A stretch of DNA of 64,000 bases from an uncultured Ruegeria sp. (lineage in GTDB: Bacteria > Pseudomonadota > Alphaproteobacteria > Rhodobacterales > Rhodobacteraceae). Below the pieces are notes generated by a model. It had not been told where the DNA came from, made no database searches, and saw only the letters and a list, made by a program, of their open reading frames with translations. Where the stretch lies: contig NZ_CANNGO010000004.1 in the NCBI RefSeq assembly GCF_947504215.1, positions 1 through 64,000 of the forward strand, written 5' to 3'. How positions within the stretch are numbered: the stretch's first letter is position 1; each line of letters opens with the position of its first letter. This document shows positions 1 to 9,229 of this stretch, piece by piece. Position numbers and translations under genes: made by a program.

Positions 1-478
1 CCGTCAGCGCAGCCTCAGCAGCGCCGGTGAAGGGGGTTCTAAGTACTACTGACAAAGACCGCAAGCAGAAAAAGACATCCTGATCATCTTTTTTACATTA
101 CTAACTTTATGCTATCAAAAACAATAGGTTGAGCGGCACAAAACAACAATCCTTCGCGCGATTTTCCTCCAAAAAGTCCAAGAAGACAGACGACTGATCC
201 ATGCGGGCTAATGGCCAGACACAATATATAGACAATTGGCGGAGACCCTGTACTAGTGAATACGACTCAAATCGGCAAATCGATTCACGTTGAACTGGTA
301 TTTCAGACCAACTTCGCTAATTCGCGCCAATACAATCGGATCATAATTCAAACACCGAACGCTCGCCCCAGCTTCCCGGCTTTATGAAATCATCAAGCAT
401 GTATTCCCGGCCTTGCGCATCTGAACTGGATACGGTCTGGTTCCCGCACGAAACCTACCGACCTGCAGTGGAACGCTC
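1..478. other. Intergenic region upstream of pxpB, with possible tail of an upstream gene
   Basis: No complete gene is visible. Frame 3 is open from the window edge to a TGA at 81-83 (ending ...DRKQKKTS), which could be the C-terminus of a plus-strand gene beginning outside the window, but 26 codons are too few to decide. From about 84 to 478 the sequence is AT-richer than the coding regions and presumably carries the promoter of the pxpBCA operon. I saw no convincing operator, hairpin or RNA gene in it. Confidence 0.4.
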
Positions 479-1228
479 ATGACCGTCGCTGATACTTTTC
501 CTTTGGTTCGCACCGTTGGCTTTGATGGAGCTTTGGTGACCTTCGCCAACACAATGACCGAAGACGCAAACCGCGCGGCCCTAGCGTTTCGGGCAGAAAT
601 TGAACAGCTGCGATGGGACGGTGTGACCGAAACATCGGCCACACTGGGATCCGCCTATATCCGGTTCGATCCACAGCACCTGACACATGCGGGCATCAGA
701 CTACGCCTCCAGAGGCTGTTGGAACAGCAGAACTGGTACAGCACGCCTCTGCCCGAAGGGCGGCGGCTGTGGCGCGTGCCAACGGTCTATGGAACCGATC
801 TGGCGCCCCAACTGAAGGAAGCCGCAGCGGCAGCCGGGTTGGATCCGGAGGACGCAATTCAGCGGTTGAGCACAACTCGGGTCCGGGTTCTGACTATCGG
901 GTTCGCTCCGGGGCAGCCTTATCTGGGTCCGTTGGGTCCTGAGTTTGACATCCCCCGCTTGCAGGACCTTACGCCGATGGTGCCCGAAGGGGCGTTGGTC
1001 TTGGCAATCTCGCAGTTTGTTCTGTTTTCCGGCCCTACGCCAACCGGCTGGCGGCATGTTGGGCAAACCGCGTTTCGGTGCTTTCGCCCGGAAATGGAAC
1101 AGAGCTTTGTCCTGAGACCCGGCGATGAAATGATATTCGAACCAGTCTCGCCCGATCAACTGGATCAGATCCGGGCGAACAATACCGATGGGACAGGTGG
1201 AGCGACATGTGAGGAGATCACCGCATGA
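479..1228 (+). CDS. pxpB: 5-oxoprolinase subunit PxpB (KipI/allophanate hydrolase subunit 1 family)
   Basis: A 249-residue cytoplasmic protein. With PxpA and PxpC it forms the ATP-dependent enzyme that opens 5-oxoproline (pyroglutamate) to glutamate, a housekeeping repair of spontaneously cyclised glutamine and glutamate. The family signature GFAPGQPYLG is at about residues 141-150, followed by the usual PR and hydrophobic segments of the cyclophilin-like fold. The length is slightly above the usual 220-240. It is first in a tight operon: its stop overlaps the pxpC start (ATGA). The Shine-Dalgarno is weak (GTGGAA before the ATG). In older annotation the family is called kinase A inhibitor or allophanate hydrolase subunit 1; the presence of pxpC and pxpA in one operon makes the 5-oxoprolinase reading better. 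Confidence 0.93.
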   Translation: MTVADTFPLVRTVGFDGALVTFANTMTEDANRAALAFRAEIEQLRWDGVTETSATLGSAYIRFDPQHLTHAGIRLRLQRLLEQQNWYSTPLPEGRRLWRVPTVYGTDLAPQLKEAAAAAGLDPEDAIQRLSTTRVRVLTIGFAPGQPYLGPLGPEFDIPRLQDLTPMVPEGALVLAISQFVLFSGPTPTGWRHVGQTAFRCFRPEMEQSFVLRPGDEMIFEPVSPDQLDQIRANNTDGTGGATCEEITA

Positions 1229-2223
1229 GCCTGACGATCCACCGCATCGGCCCGGCATGCACCATTCAGGACCAAGGCCGGCCTGGATTTCTGGATCAGG
1301 GTTTGTCCAGATCAGGGGCAGCCGACATTCTGGCCTTGTATGAAGGGGCTGCACTGCTGGGACAGAGCCCGGACTGTGCGGCATTGGAAATGGCCGGGCT
1401 TGGCGGAGAATTCGAGGCAACCCTGCCCACTCGCATTGCGCTGACAGGGGCACCCATGCAGGTCACGCTAGACGGCAGCCAGGTGCCCTGGAATGCCTCG
1501 CATCAACTTGAAGCAGGCCAGCGCCTGGTGATCGGCGCGGCATTGCAAGGCAACTACGGATATCTTCACGTGGGCGGCGGCATCCAATCCGAGGTGCTTT
1601 TGGGATCACGCTCGACCCACCTGACGGCCAAAGTAGGTCGAGCAGTGCAGGTCGGTGACGTGTTGGTGGTAGGAGCAGATTCGGGCCATACGGGACTAAA
1701 ACTAGCCCCGGCCGAGCGGTTTTCGGGCGGTCTGCTTCATGTGGTTGCCAGTTTTCAAACGACACTGTTCGACGACACAACGCTGCATCGTTTCGCGCAA
1801 ACCAAGTTTTGGCGAGGCACACGCGCAAACCGTATGGGCATGCAACTTGAAAGCGACGGCGACGGTTTTGCTGCCAAGGGTCAGTTGAACATATTGTCCG
1901 AGGTGATCACCCCCGGTGATATACAGATGACCGGCACCGGAAATCCGTTCATCCTGCTGCCTGAATGCCAGACGACGGGGGGGTATCCCCGGATCGCAAC
2001 GGTTCTGCCCTGTGACATGCCGCGCGCGGCACAAACACCGGCAGGTGCCGCGATCCGCTTTGAGTTTGTGACGATGGATCAGGCGATGGCGCTTCAGTCC
2101 GCCTTCGACGCTGAGCTCGCACGCCTACCCGGCAAGGTCGAACCGCTGTTGCGCGACCCGCATAATATCCCGGACCTGTTGTCCTACCAATTGATCGGTG
2201 GAGTAATCTCTGCCAACGACTAA
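1225..2223 (+). CDS. pxpC: 5-oxoprolinase subunit PxpC (biotin-dependent carboxyltransferase-like family)
   Basis: A 332-residue partner of PxpB in the 5-oxoprolinase complex. The N-terminal motif QDQGRPGFLDQG followed by SGAAD (about residues 15-31) is the signature of the KipA / allophanate hydrolase subunit 2 domain. The ATG overlaps the pxpB stop by 4 bases, indicating translational coupling. Length fits the family (about 310-340). The domain name 'biotin-dependent carboxyltransferase' comes from homology to urea amidolyase; no biotin-carrier gene is nearby, so a carboxylase role is unlikely here. Confidence 0.93.
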   Translation: MSLTIHRIGPACTIQDQGRPGFLDQGLSRSGAADILALYEGAALLGQSPDCAALEMAGLGGEFEATLPTRIALTGAPMQVTLDGSQVPWNASHQLEAGQRLVIGAALQGNYGYLHVGGGIQSEVLLGSRSTHLTAKVGRAVQVGDVLVVGADSGHTGLKLAPAERFSGGLLHVVASFQTTLFDDTTLHRFAQTKFWRGTRANRMGMQLESDGDGFAAKGQLNILSEVITPGDIQMTGTGNPFILLPECQTTGGYPRIATVLPCDMPRAAQTPAGAAIRFEFVTMDQAMALQSAFDAELARLPGKVEPLLRDPHNIPDLLSYQLIGGVISAND

Positions 2224-2235
2224 GGAGAGTTGCCG

Positions 2236-2997
2236 ATGCCTCACGTCGATCTGAATGCCGATATGGGTGAAAGCTTTGGTCCCTGGACCATGGGTGATGA
2301 CGAAAGCCTGCTTAAGATCATAACCTCTGCCAATATCGCCTGCGGATTTCATGCCGGCGATTGGGATGTGATGGCCAAAACGATGGCGTTGGCCGCTGAA
2401 AACGATGTGGGTATTGGCGCGCATCCCGGTTTTCCAGACCTGCAAGGGTTTGGCCGCCGCAACATGAAAGTGCCACATGCGAGCCTGCGCAACCTGGTGC
2501 GATATCAGCTGGGTGCGGCGCAAGGCATGGCTACTGCTGTCGGGACAAAAGTGCGCCACCTGAAATTGCACGGCGCCTTGGCCAATATGTGCTCGGTCGA
2601 TATCGACATGGCGCGCGCATGTTATCAGGGCGCGCTGGATGTGAGCCCCGACATCATCATCATGGTGTTGGCCGCCACTAAACAGGAAGACGCTGTACTA
2701 GAGCTAGGGTGCAAATGGGTCGGCGAGATCTTCGCGGATCGCGCCTATAACGACGACGGCACTTTGGTCGATCGCAACCTGCCCGGCGCAGTCATACATG
2801 ATCCTGAGATCGCCGGCCCTCGTATCCTGAACATGGTTCGCGAGGGGGCAGTCATAACCGAAAGCGGCAAGCGACTGGAAACATCGATCGATACGATCTG
2901 CCTGCACGGCGACGGGCCAACTGCAGTTCAAATCGCCCGCTCGGTCCGCGAAAACCTGATCGAAGGCGGCGTCGATGTGACGAAATTCACCCGATAG
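2236..2997 (+). CDS. pxpA: 5-oxoprolinase subunit PxpA (LamB/YcsF family)
   Basis: A 253-residue protein with the LamB/YcsF signature at its extreme N-terminus (DLNADMGESFG) followed by ANIACGFHAGD, a probable metal or substrate-binding loop of the polysaccharide-deacetylase-like barrel. It completes the PxpABC complex. I prefer the ATG at 2236, because AAGGAG at 2222-2227 sits 8 bases upstream; an in-frame TTG at 2230 would be too close to the ribosome site. It lies 12 bases after pxpC, the last gene of the operon before a gap of about 170 bases. Confidence 0.93.
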   Translation: MPHVDLNADMGESFGPWTMGDDESLLKIITSANIACGFHAGDWDVMAKTMALAAENDVGIGAHPGFPDLQGFGRRNMKVPHASLRNLVRYQLGAAQGMATAVGTKVRHLKLHGALANMCSVDIDMARACYQGALDVSPDIIIMVLAATKQEDAVLELGCKWVGEIFADRAYNDDGTLVDRNLPGAVIHDPEIAGPRILNMVREGAVITESGKRLETSIDTICLHGDGPTAVQIARSVRENLIEGGVDVTKFTR

Positions 2998-3166
2998 TCA
3001 TCTATCCGCAATCAAACCTGATCATTTTCTTTCTGTTGCCCGGACAGTGTTCTGACCCTAGCATGCCTGCAAGTGCATGTTCTCAATACTGTAATTTTAG
3101 CAACTCAACGCGTGGACAGATGCCCGGCCATCTCAATCCCAGCCAGTTTTGCACAAGGAGGCAAAT

Positions 3167-4414
3167 ATGTCTTTCGACCTGATGTCCTACGAACCGCGAG
3201 GCGACAAGAAGAACTCGGACTTCTTCGGTGAATACCTCCCGAAAATCTACGAAAGACGCAACAGTTCGGGTATTGCGGAACTGGTCGGCCCAATGCGGGC
3301 AATTGTGATGCAGGTTGAAGCCAGCGCGCTTTTCAACACCATGGCCGAGCTTTATGTAATGACGCCCTATCGCCATTCAGCCAGCTATCTGGGACGAACG
3401 CACAAGTTTTCGGTGATGCACTCGCACGCCGACTACCCAGCGTTGATCCTGATGGCACCTCTCAGTGATACGTTCGAGGATTTTATCCCGCGCATCAACC
3501 GCATGTACCCGCTGGCGCGCAAGACGCCTCAGACCCGATATGTGGGCGAGATCTTTGCTGCGACGGATTTGAATAATCTGAGTAAAACGCTCGAGGATCA
3601 GAACATCCGGTTCGAATACAGCGGCGATACCGAAAACCCTTTCTACACGCTGGATGGGTTCCGCTTTACGACCCCATCCGATTTTACCTGCAATCGGGTC
3701 GGCTATTCGACGCTAGATTTCAATGACACCGACAGCCTTGGACTGGGCGAGCGGGTATTGCTGAGTGATACAGAACAAGCGCGATTGGATCAGGCGGCAG
3801 CCTTCAGCACCGACAGCAAGATCGCCCCGCTTATGCTGGGCATCGACCACCTCGCCACCCGCGTTCTGGCTGGAGAGCGTGAGGATGCGATCCTCGAATT
3901 TCTGACAATGGTGCCTTACTACTTTTGGGGGGCGTACAACATATTCGACATGAACTCGTCGACCAATGTGAACCGCAACCCAAATGTGGATGATGACAAG
4001 AAGTCCCCCGCCAAGGTGTTCACAGCCAACAATACACCATCCTTCGTGAATTCATTCGCAAAACTGCCGATGCCAACAGAGGATTTCGTGCGCAATTTCG
4101 GACGCCGTCTGCATCATATGGCGGTCGAGATTTTGGATGGCGATCACGGTGCCGGTGAAAAGAACGTCGATTTCGTGGTCAATACGCTCAAAGACGAAGG
4201 CGTCCCGTTTCTGGCTCATGTGGTTGGTGAATGCAAAGATGATCCTAACCTGAAACAGATCTTCTCAAAGCACTCAAAGAACACGCTGCTGATCACTGAG
4301 TATATCGAGCGCTGTCACAAGTATGACGGGTTCTTCACCAAGGATAATGTCGCTGCTCTGACTGCGGCTGCAGGTCAAGATGAGCAGTATCAGCATGGCC
4401 ACGTGTTTGACTGA
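3167..4414 (+). CDS. VOC-fold, 4-hydroxyphenylpyruvate dioxygenase-like protein
   Basis: A 415-residue protein that I read as a distant relative of 4-hydroxyphenylpyruvate dioxygenase (HPPD). The C-terminal half has IDHLATRV (His about 228), LHHMAVEI (His about 317) and LLITEYIER (Glu about 378). These occupy the places of the two His and one Glu iron ligands of HPPD, and the GFF..DNVAAL tail resembles the HPPD C-terminus. The N-terminal half is unlike the usual HPPD substrate domain, so the substrate is unknown. The ATG at 3167 has an ideal AAGGAGG 5 bases upstream; the in-frame TTG at 3149 is rejected. It stands alone after pxpA with its own leader. Enzymatic role inferred, not proven; likely an Fe(II) dioxygenase or related VOC enzyme. 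Confidence 0.65.
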   Translation: MSFDLMSYEPRGDKKNSDFFGEYLPKIYERRNSSGIAELVGPMRAIVMQVEASALFNTMAELYVMTPYRHSASYLGRTHKFSVMHSHADYPALILMAPLSDTFEDFIPRINRMYPLARKTPQTRYVGEIFAATDLNNLSKTLEDQNIRFEYSGDTENPFYTLDGFRFTTPSDFTCNRVGYSTLDFNDTDSLGLGERVLLSDTEQARLDQAAAFSTDSKIAPLMLGIDHLATRVLAGEREDAILEFLTMVPYYFWGAYNIFDMNSSTNVNRNPNVDDDKKSPAKVFTANNTPSFVNSFAKLPMPTEDFVRNFGRRLHHMAVEILDGDHGAGEKNVDFVVNTLKDEGVPFLAHVVGECKDDPNLKQIFSKHSKNTLLITEYIERCHKYDGFFTKDNVAALTAAAGQDEQYQHGHVFD

Positions 4415-4500
4415 GGCAGCAAAAGAAACTGTCTGATCAACCGTAGAAAGCTATGCTGGGGTGCCTTTTTATTGTGCAGGCTCTTTCCGGGTTCTCACGA

Positions 4501-4531
4501 AAAAAACGGCTGCGAAATCTCTTCCGCAGCC
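4501..4531 (-). terminator. Rho-independent terminator of the dacA-type gene
   Basis: GGCTGCG (4508-4514) and CGCAGCC (4525-4531) form a perfect 7-bp stem with a 10-base loop. On the minus strand the stem is followed by six T (4501-4506 read in reverse). It lies just downstream of the carboxypeptidase gene that ends at 4560. Confidence 0.8.
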
Positions 4532-4559
4532 CAGATCCAGTCAGGAGAGTCGTCGGGCC

Positions 4560-6008
4560 TTATGATGGTCCGATCATGAAACACGTTACATTTCGAGCGC
4601 TGAGGCGGCGGCAAGCCAGATCAGCCTGTTCGCGTGTCATGCCCTGAAAAGTTGCATCAAACCCGCGTGAGCTTTGGTTCACTTTGCGCAGTGTGCCTTC
4701 CAGCGTGGTCATTTCCGACAGCGCTGTTTTCAACAAAACCTTCTCGGCCTCATAGCGCGTTGTGTAGCGTCCAACGTTGACGCCCCACAGGTGCCCACCT
4801 GAGGTCGATAACCGGGTGACGATTTCCTGCTCGGGCGCAGGCTGCTTGACCGTTTCAGCCGCAGCCAAAACCAGGTTTTCAGGCCGCAAAGCCGGACGCG
4901 TGTCCGAGCTATCGACCGGAGGTGCGGTTGGTGCAATATCGGCTTCTGCCATAGCGGCCGCGATACCGCTTTGGATGCGGTCACGATCTTGGTTCGCCGT
5001 ATCGACAACCGCGCTTGCAACCTGGGTCGCAGCGCTGGGACGCACAATCGGACGCAGGCTTTTCTTGGGCGCGCCAGTCAGACGCGCAACTTGCGTTGTT
5101 CCGCCAAGGCCAGTGTTCCCGGCATAAACCGGGCGCCCGGGTTTGCGGATGGGTGCGCGGGACGGTGCTCGACGAAAACCCAGATCCAACAGCTCTGCCA
5201 CTTTGGCGTTGCGCGACGCACCTGACTTACCGCCAAACACTGTCGCAATGATACGTTCGTTCTTACGCTTGGCTGACGCTACAAGATTGAATCCCGCAGC
5301 CCGTGTATAGCCGGTTTTGATCCCGTCCGCGCCCCTGTAGGCCGCCAGCAGACGGCGATTGGTATTGGGAACAGTTTTGATCCCCGCATGGGTCGATTGG
5401 CGCGAAAACAGGTTGTAGTATTGCGGGTAGTCATAAAGCAAATGACGCCCCAGAGTTGTCATATCGCGCGCTGTCGACAAATGTCCCGACTCGGTCAGAC
5501 CGTGCGCGTTCTTAAAGGTCGTCCGGCTCATCCCCATTGCTTTGGCAGTGCGGGTCATGCGACGTGCAAAAGCTGCCTCGGACCCGCTGATTGCGATACC
5601 GATGGCGGTCGCAGCATCGTTGGCGGACTTCACCGCGGCCGCGCGAATCAAGTAACGAAACGCGATAGTCTGGCCAGACCGCAGACCCAGTTTCGACGGC
5701 GGCTCTGCCGCTGCTTTTTTGGTAATGCGAACCGGCGTATCCAACGTGATTTCACCGTTTCGTACCGCCTCGAATGCGATGTACAGCGTCATCATCTTGG
5801 TCAGGGATGCAGGATGGAGCCGCGTATCGGCATTGCGAGAATGAAGCACCTCGCCTGTCCTCGCGTCGATCACGACCGCTGCGTAAGGTGCAGCAAAGCC
5901 TTTGAGTGGCACAAAAAATAGCAGCCACAACAATGCTATAAGGAATAAGCCCATTCGGGCCGGAACTGTCCGCCGAACCTGCACGATTTTTGCCTCTGTC
6001 TGCCTCAA
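4560..6008 (-). CDS. dacA: D-alanyl-D-alanine carboxypeptidase (peptidase S11) with C-terminal SPOR domain
   Basis: A 482-residue exported penicillin-binding protein that trims the terminal D-alanine from peptidoglycan pentapeptides. Visible parts: a hydrophobic signal/anchor at about residues 19-40; the serine-protease triad of boxes SLTK (68-71, nucleophile Ser68), SAN (128-130) and KTG (231-233); a long Pro/Ala-rich linker; and a C-terminal segment of about 80 residues beginning LWGVNVGRYTTRYEAE that fits a SPOR peptidoglycan-binding domain. The S11 plus SPOR architecture is common in alphaproteobacteria. The symbol dacA is generic for the S11 class; dacC/dacF-type naming is equally possible. 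A strong terminator follows the gene, and about 225 AT-rich bases precede it up to the next gene. Confidence 0.88.
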   Translation of the reverse strand: MRQTEAKIVQVRRTVPARMGLFLIALLWLLFFVPLKGFAAPYAAVVIDARTGEVLHSRNADTRLHPASLTKMMTLYIAFEAVRNGEITLDTPVRITKKAAAEPPSKLGLRSGQTIAFRYLIRAAAVKSANDAATAIGIAISGSEAAFARRMTRTAKAMGMSRTTFKNAHGLTESGHLSTARDMTTLGRHLLYDYPQYYNLFSRQSTHAGIKTVPNTNRRLLAAYRGADGIKTGYTRAAGFNLVASAKRKNERIIATVFGGKSGASRNAKVAELLDLGFRRAPSRAPIRKPGRPVYAGNTGLGGTTQVARLTGAPKKSLRPIVRPSAATQVASAVVDTANQDRDRIQSGIAAAMAEADIAPTAPPVDSSDTRPALRPENLVLAAAETVKQPAPEQEIVTRLSTSGGHLWGVNVGRYTTRYEAEKVLLKTALSEMTTLEGTLRKVNQSSRGFDATFQGMTREQADLACRRLSARNVTCFMIGPS

Positions 6009-6234
6009 GCCGCCGGGTTTTCCCGGTCAGCAAAATTTATTTTGTTAACGATAAGGCTAACACACAGGTCCCATGAAATAAACCGAAAGCTGGGGTTTTT
6101 GCAGTTTCGTTTGGCCGCTTTTCACACGCTATATCTGGCCGTTTTTTTTCCCACAAACACCAAATGGGCTATTTTCGGCGCAGTGAGGCTATTTTCGAAA
6201 ATGGAATTTTTGGAACTGCGGCGGAATAGCCACA

Positions 6235-6936
6235 TCACTCTAGCGTACAAATAAGACCTTCCAATTCGCTCAGATCATCCAGCGCTCGGAATCGCGGATT
6301 GTCCTCTGGTGTTTCGGCATGTTCGACCTCCCAAACCAGGCCATGTGGCACGTAAACACCCCAGCATCCCGCCTGAATCGGCGCGACGACATCCGAGCGC
6401 ATTGAATTGCCAACCATCATCGAGGCCGCAGGCCCATCCCCATGCTGGTCAAAGATTGTCCGATAGACGTCCGGTGTTTTCTCGGACACGATCTCAATCC
6501 CATCGAACAGATCGCCCAATCCCGATTGCACGAGTTTGCGTTCCTGATCGATCAGGTCGCCCTTGGTGATCAGCACCACGCGATGAGAGTTTGAAACGCT
6601 CTCGATCGCTTCGCGCGCAAATGGCAACAATTCGATCGGATGGGCCAACATATCTTGCCCCGCATCGATCAACTGACGAATGACCGAGGCTGGCACACGA
6701 TCTTCCGTAACCTCGATCGCGGTTTCGATCATCGACAAAGTAAACCCTTTGATCCCGTACCCGTAGTGCCGGATGTTGCGTTTTTCTGCCGCCAGAAGAC
6801 GCTCCATCAAGTGGTCCTGTTCGGCGTGATCGGCAAGCAACTCGGCAAAATAAGCCTGGGTCAGCTGAAAGAACCTTTCATTGTGCCAAAGGGTATCATC
6901 GGCGTCGAACGCGATTGTTGTAAGCTTAGTGTTCAT
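6235..6936 (-). CDS. HAD-family hydrolase (phosphatase)
   Basis: A 233-residue haloacid-dehalogenase-superfamily protein. Motif I is AFDADDT near the N-terminus, with Asp11 as nucleophile and Asp13 as acid/base. A motif II-like stretch LITKGD and a motif III/IV region GNSMRSDV follow. An alpha-helical cap lies between motifs I and II (subclass I, YjjG-like). The natural substrate cannot be read from the sequence; small phosphorylated metabolites or nucleotides are usual for the class. The gene is divergent from clpS, and the 90-base gap between them must hold both promoters. Confidence 0.8.
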   Translation of the reverse strand: MNTKLTTIAFDADDTLWHNERFFQLTQAYFAELLADHAEQDHLMERLLAAEKRNIRHYGYGIKGFTLSMIETAIEVTEDRVPASVIRQLIDAGQDMLAHPIELLPFAREAIESVSNSHRVVLITKGDLIDQERKLVQSGLGDLFDGIEIVSEKTPDVYRTIFDQHGDGPAASMMVGNSMRSDVVAPIQAGCWGVYVPHGLVWEVEHAETPEDNPRFRALDDLSELEGLICTLE

Positions 6937-7029
6937 TCCGATTTCGTTCGCTTGCTCTTTTCACTGGCCACGCCCACGTTATATAAGCGCACAGATAATC
7001 CAAATGCCTGAATCGGACAGTTGCACAAG

Positions 7030-7371
7030 ATGCTGGAAAACCAATGGATGATGTCTGACAAACCGGACGGCGACGATGACGCGTCCGTTCTGGTTCAGAC
7101 GCGCCCCAAGACCAAGCGTCCGCCGCTGTATAAGGTGTTGTTGCTGAACGACGACTACACACCAATGGAATTTGTGGTGCACGTGCTGGAACGGTTCTTC
7201 GGAATGACCCACGCCGAAGCGTTCGAGATCATGTTGACCGTTCACAAAAAGGGCGTGGCGGTGGTGGGCGTCTTCAGTCACGAGATTGCAGAAACCAAGG
7301 TTGGTCAGGTGATGGACTTCGCCCGCCGGCACCAGCACCCTTTGCAATGCACAATGGAACGCGAAGAATAA
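7030..7371 (+). CDS. clpS: ATP-dependent Clp protease adaptor ClpS
   Basis: A small adaptor (113 residues from the ATG at 7030) that delivers N-degron substrates to ClpAP. The core [20 protein letters not shown] followed by [13 protein letters not shown] is the ClpS signature, containing the N-end residue pocket and the ClpA-binding face. The N-terminal tail is acidic and flexible as expected. The start is ambiguous: ATG codons at 7030, 7048 and 7051 are all in frame and none has a strong Shine-Dalgarno. clpA is not adjacent in this window; the neighbour downstream is an rRNA-methyltransferase-like gene. Confidence 0.92.
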   Translation: MLENQWMMSDKPDGDDDASVLVQTRPKTKRPPLYKVLLLNDDYTPMEFVVHVLERFFGMTHAEAFEIMLTVHKKGVAVVGVFSHEIAETKVGQVMDFARRHQHPLQCTMEREE

Positions 7372-7420
7372 CGCGTTTCGGGGCAATTTACCCCATGCTC
7401 ACCCTTAGCTGGAATTGTCC

Positions 7421-8386
7421 ATGCCCCCTCGCCTAGATCTTGTCTTGCAAAGCGGCCTGACGCTGTCACAGCCGCTGACGGTAATTGGCCCAACGCCGGA
7501 GCACGATCTCTCATCTCTGCCGCGTGAAACGCAGGTAGTACAACCGTTCAAACCGTTTCACGATCACTTTGCAGCGCAGGGGTTTGATGTTGCCCCTGTT
7601 GCGCAAGACCGCTGCCAGAGCGCAATCCTGTTTCTTCCTCGGGCGAAAGCACTGGCCCGTGCGATGATCCAACAGGCTTGCAGCCGTACGGAGGGTTTGG
7701 TTGTCGTTGATGGTGCCAAAACCGACGGTGTGGACAGCATTATGAAGGACATCCGTAAACGGGTGTCTATTGAGGGACCGATTGCCAAAGCGCATGGCAA
7801 GATTTTCTGGTTCCAGTCTAATCCAGAAGCCTTCCAGGATTGGGCTGCGCCAGACACTCAAACCGCAGACGGATTTCAAACCGCTCCCGGCGTGTTTTCA
7901 GCGGATGGAATCGATCCGGCGTCATCCCTTCTTTTACGAACACTACCGACAAAACTCGGAGCCCGGGTGGCCGATTTGGGCGCGGGCTGGGGATACTTAG
8001 GTGCCCAGCTGCTGGACCACGACAGCATCACGGCATTGCATCTTGTCGAAGCAGATCACGCCGCACTCGAATGTGCTCGGGTCAACGTGCCGGACCCCCG
8101 GGCGCAGTTTCATTGGGCGGATGCGGTCATCTGGAACAGCCCCGAGCCCATCGATACCGTGGTGATGAACCCGCCGTTTCATACAACGCGCAGCGCTGAT
8201 CCCGCCCTGGGCCAGGGTTTTATCGCGGCAGCAGCCCGTAACCTGACCCGTAATGGTGATCTGTGGATGGTTGCCAACCGTCACCTGCCCTATGAGGCCA
8301 CGTTGAACGGTGTATTCGCGCAAGTCCAAGAGGTTACAGGAGACAATCGCTTCAAGGTGTTTCACGCCTCTCGCCCTCGGCGATAA
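7421..8386 (+). CDS. RsmC-like class I SAM-dependent methyltransferase
   Basis: A 321-residue protein with a C-terminal Rossmann methyltransferase domain. The SAM-binding motif is GAGWGYLG at about residue 187, and NPPF at about residue 250 is the catalytic motif of N2-guanine/N6-adenine methylases. The arrangement, a divergent N-terminal domain followed by a catalytic C-terminal domain ending in VANRHLPYE, fits RsmC/RlmG (16S G1207 or 23S G1835 m2G methylases). Which base is modified cannot be decided from sequence. ATG 7421 is taken over an in-frame TTG two codons upstream. Confidence 0.8.
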   Translation: MPPRLDLVLQSGLTLSQPLTVIGPTPEHDLSSLPRETQVVQPFKPFHDHFAAQGFDVAPVAQDRCQSAILFLPRAKALARAMIQQACSRTEGLVVVDGAKTDGVDSIMKDIRKRVSIEGPIAKAHGKIFWFQSNPEAFQDWAAPDTQTADGFQTAPGVFSADGIDPASSLLLRTLPTKLGARVADLGAGWGYLGAQLLDHDSITALHLVEADHAALECARVNVPDPRAQFHWADAVIWNSPEPIDTVVMNPPFHTTRSADPALGQGFIAAAARNLTRNGDLWMVANRHLPYEATLNGVFAQVQEVTGDNRFKVFHASRPRR

Positions 8387-8423
8387 GGCCCGCTAACCTG
8401 CCCTTCAACTCAGGAGGATTCGG

Positions 8424-9224
8424 ATGTCCTTTTCCATCACTGGCAAAACAGCAATCGTGACCGGCGGCGCCAATGGCATAGGTTTGGCCATCGGGCGTCA
8501 TTTCGCGGATGCCGGGGCGAATGTCATGTTTGCGGACATGGATGAGAAACGACTGGCGGAAGAGTTGGGTGAGCAGGCCGATGATAGCAACATCCGATAT
8601 TTCGCCGGGGATCTTCGGGAAAAACTGACCATAGCCAATTTGCTTTCGGCCACATTGGATGCATTCGACCAGGTGGACATCCTTATCAACGGCTCGCGGC
8701 AGGTGATCCCGTCCGACCCGCTGGACACCGATGACGACTCGGTTCGCACGTTGTTGAACCAGAACCTGATGCCCGCTTTACGGCTTAGCCAACTTGTCGC
8801 AAAACGCATGATCAAGCAGTCAGATGAAGATGACGAAGGCCCGGCGGGATCAATCATCAACCTGTCTTCAATCGCCGCCCGACGCACGCATCCTGACCTG
8901 ATGGCATATTCGGTTTCCACGGCCGCGCTGGATCAGATGACCCGGTCGCTGGCCGTCGCATTTGCACCAAGCCGTATCCGCGTGAACTCGATCGCGTTGG
9001 GATCAGTCATGAGTGCATCTTTACAGTCCACACTGAAAGAGAACCGCGATTTTCGCGACGATATCGAAAAACACACGCCACTGGCCCGCATCGCAGCCCC
9101 GAACGAATTGACCGAAACCGCTCAATTCCTAGCCTCGGACGCTGCCGGGTTCATCACCGGTCAAATTCTGACAATTGATGGCGGCCGCACCCTGCTAGAC
9201 CCCGTCGCAGCCCCAGCACATTGA
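8424..9224 (+). CDS. SDR-family oxidoreductase with altered YxxxK motif
   Basis: A 266-residue short-chain dehydrogenase. The dinucleotide site TGGANGIG is at about residues 13-20, and the catalytic Ser lies in INLSSIAA. The tyrosine motif reads YSVST (Tyr162 ... Thr166) where the classical family has YxxxK; the codon at 8919-8921 is ACG (Thr) instead of a lysine codon. The C-terminal ITGQILTIDGG is typical. It has a good Shine-Dalgarno (AGGAGG at 8411-8416) and its stop TGA at 9222-9224 almost touches hemF, so the two are probably co-transcribed. Substrate unknown; reduced or altered catalysis is possible. Confidence 0.85.
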   Translation: MSFSITGKTAIVTGGANGIGLAIGRHFADAGANVMFADMDEKRLAEELGEQADDSNIRYFAGDLREKLTIANLLSATLDAFDQVDILINGSRQVIPSDPLDTDDDSVRTLLNQNLMPALRLSQLVAKRMIKQSDEDDEGPAGSIINLSSIAARRTHPDLMAYSVSTAALDQMTRSLAVAFAPSRIRVNSIALGSVMSASLQSTLKENRDFRDDIEKHTPLARIAAPNELTETAQFLASDAAGFITGQILTIDGGRTLLDPVAAPAH

Positions 9225-9229
9225 TCCCT

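Noticed and set aside
701..1453. 250-codon minus-strand frame opposite pxpB/pxpC
   Set aside because: Antisense shadow of the 5-oxoprolinase genes, with no recognisable domain.
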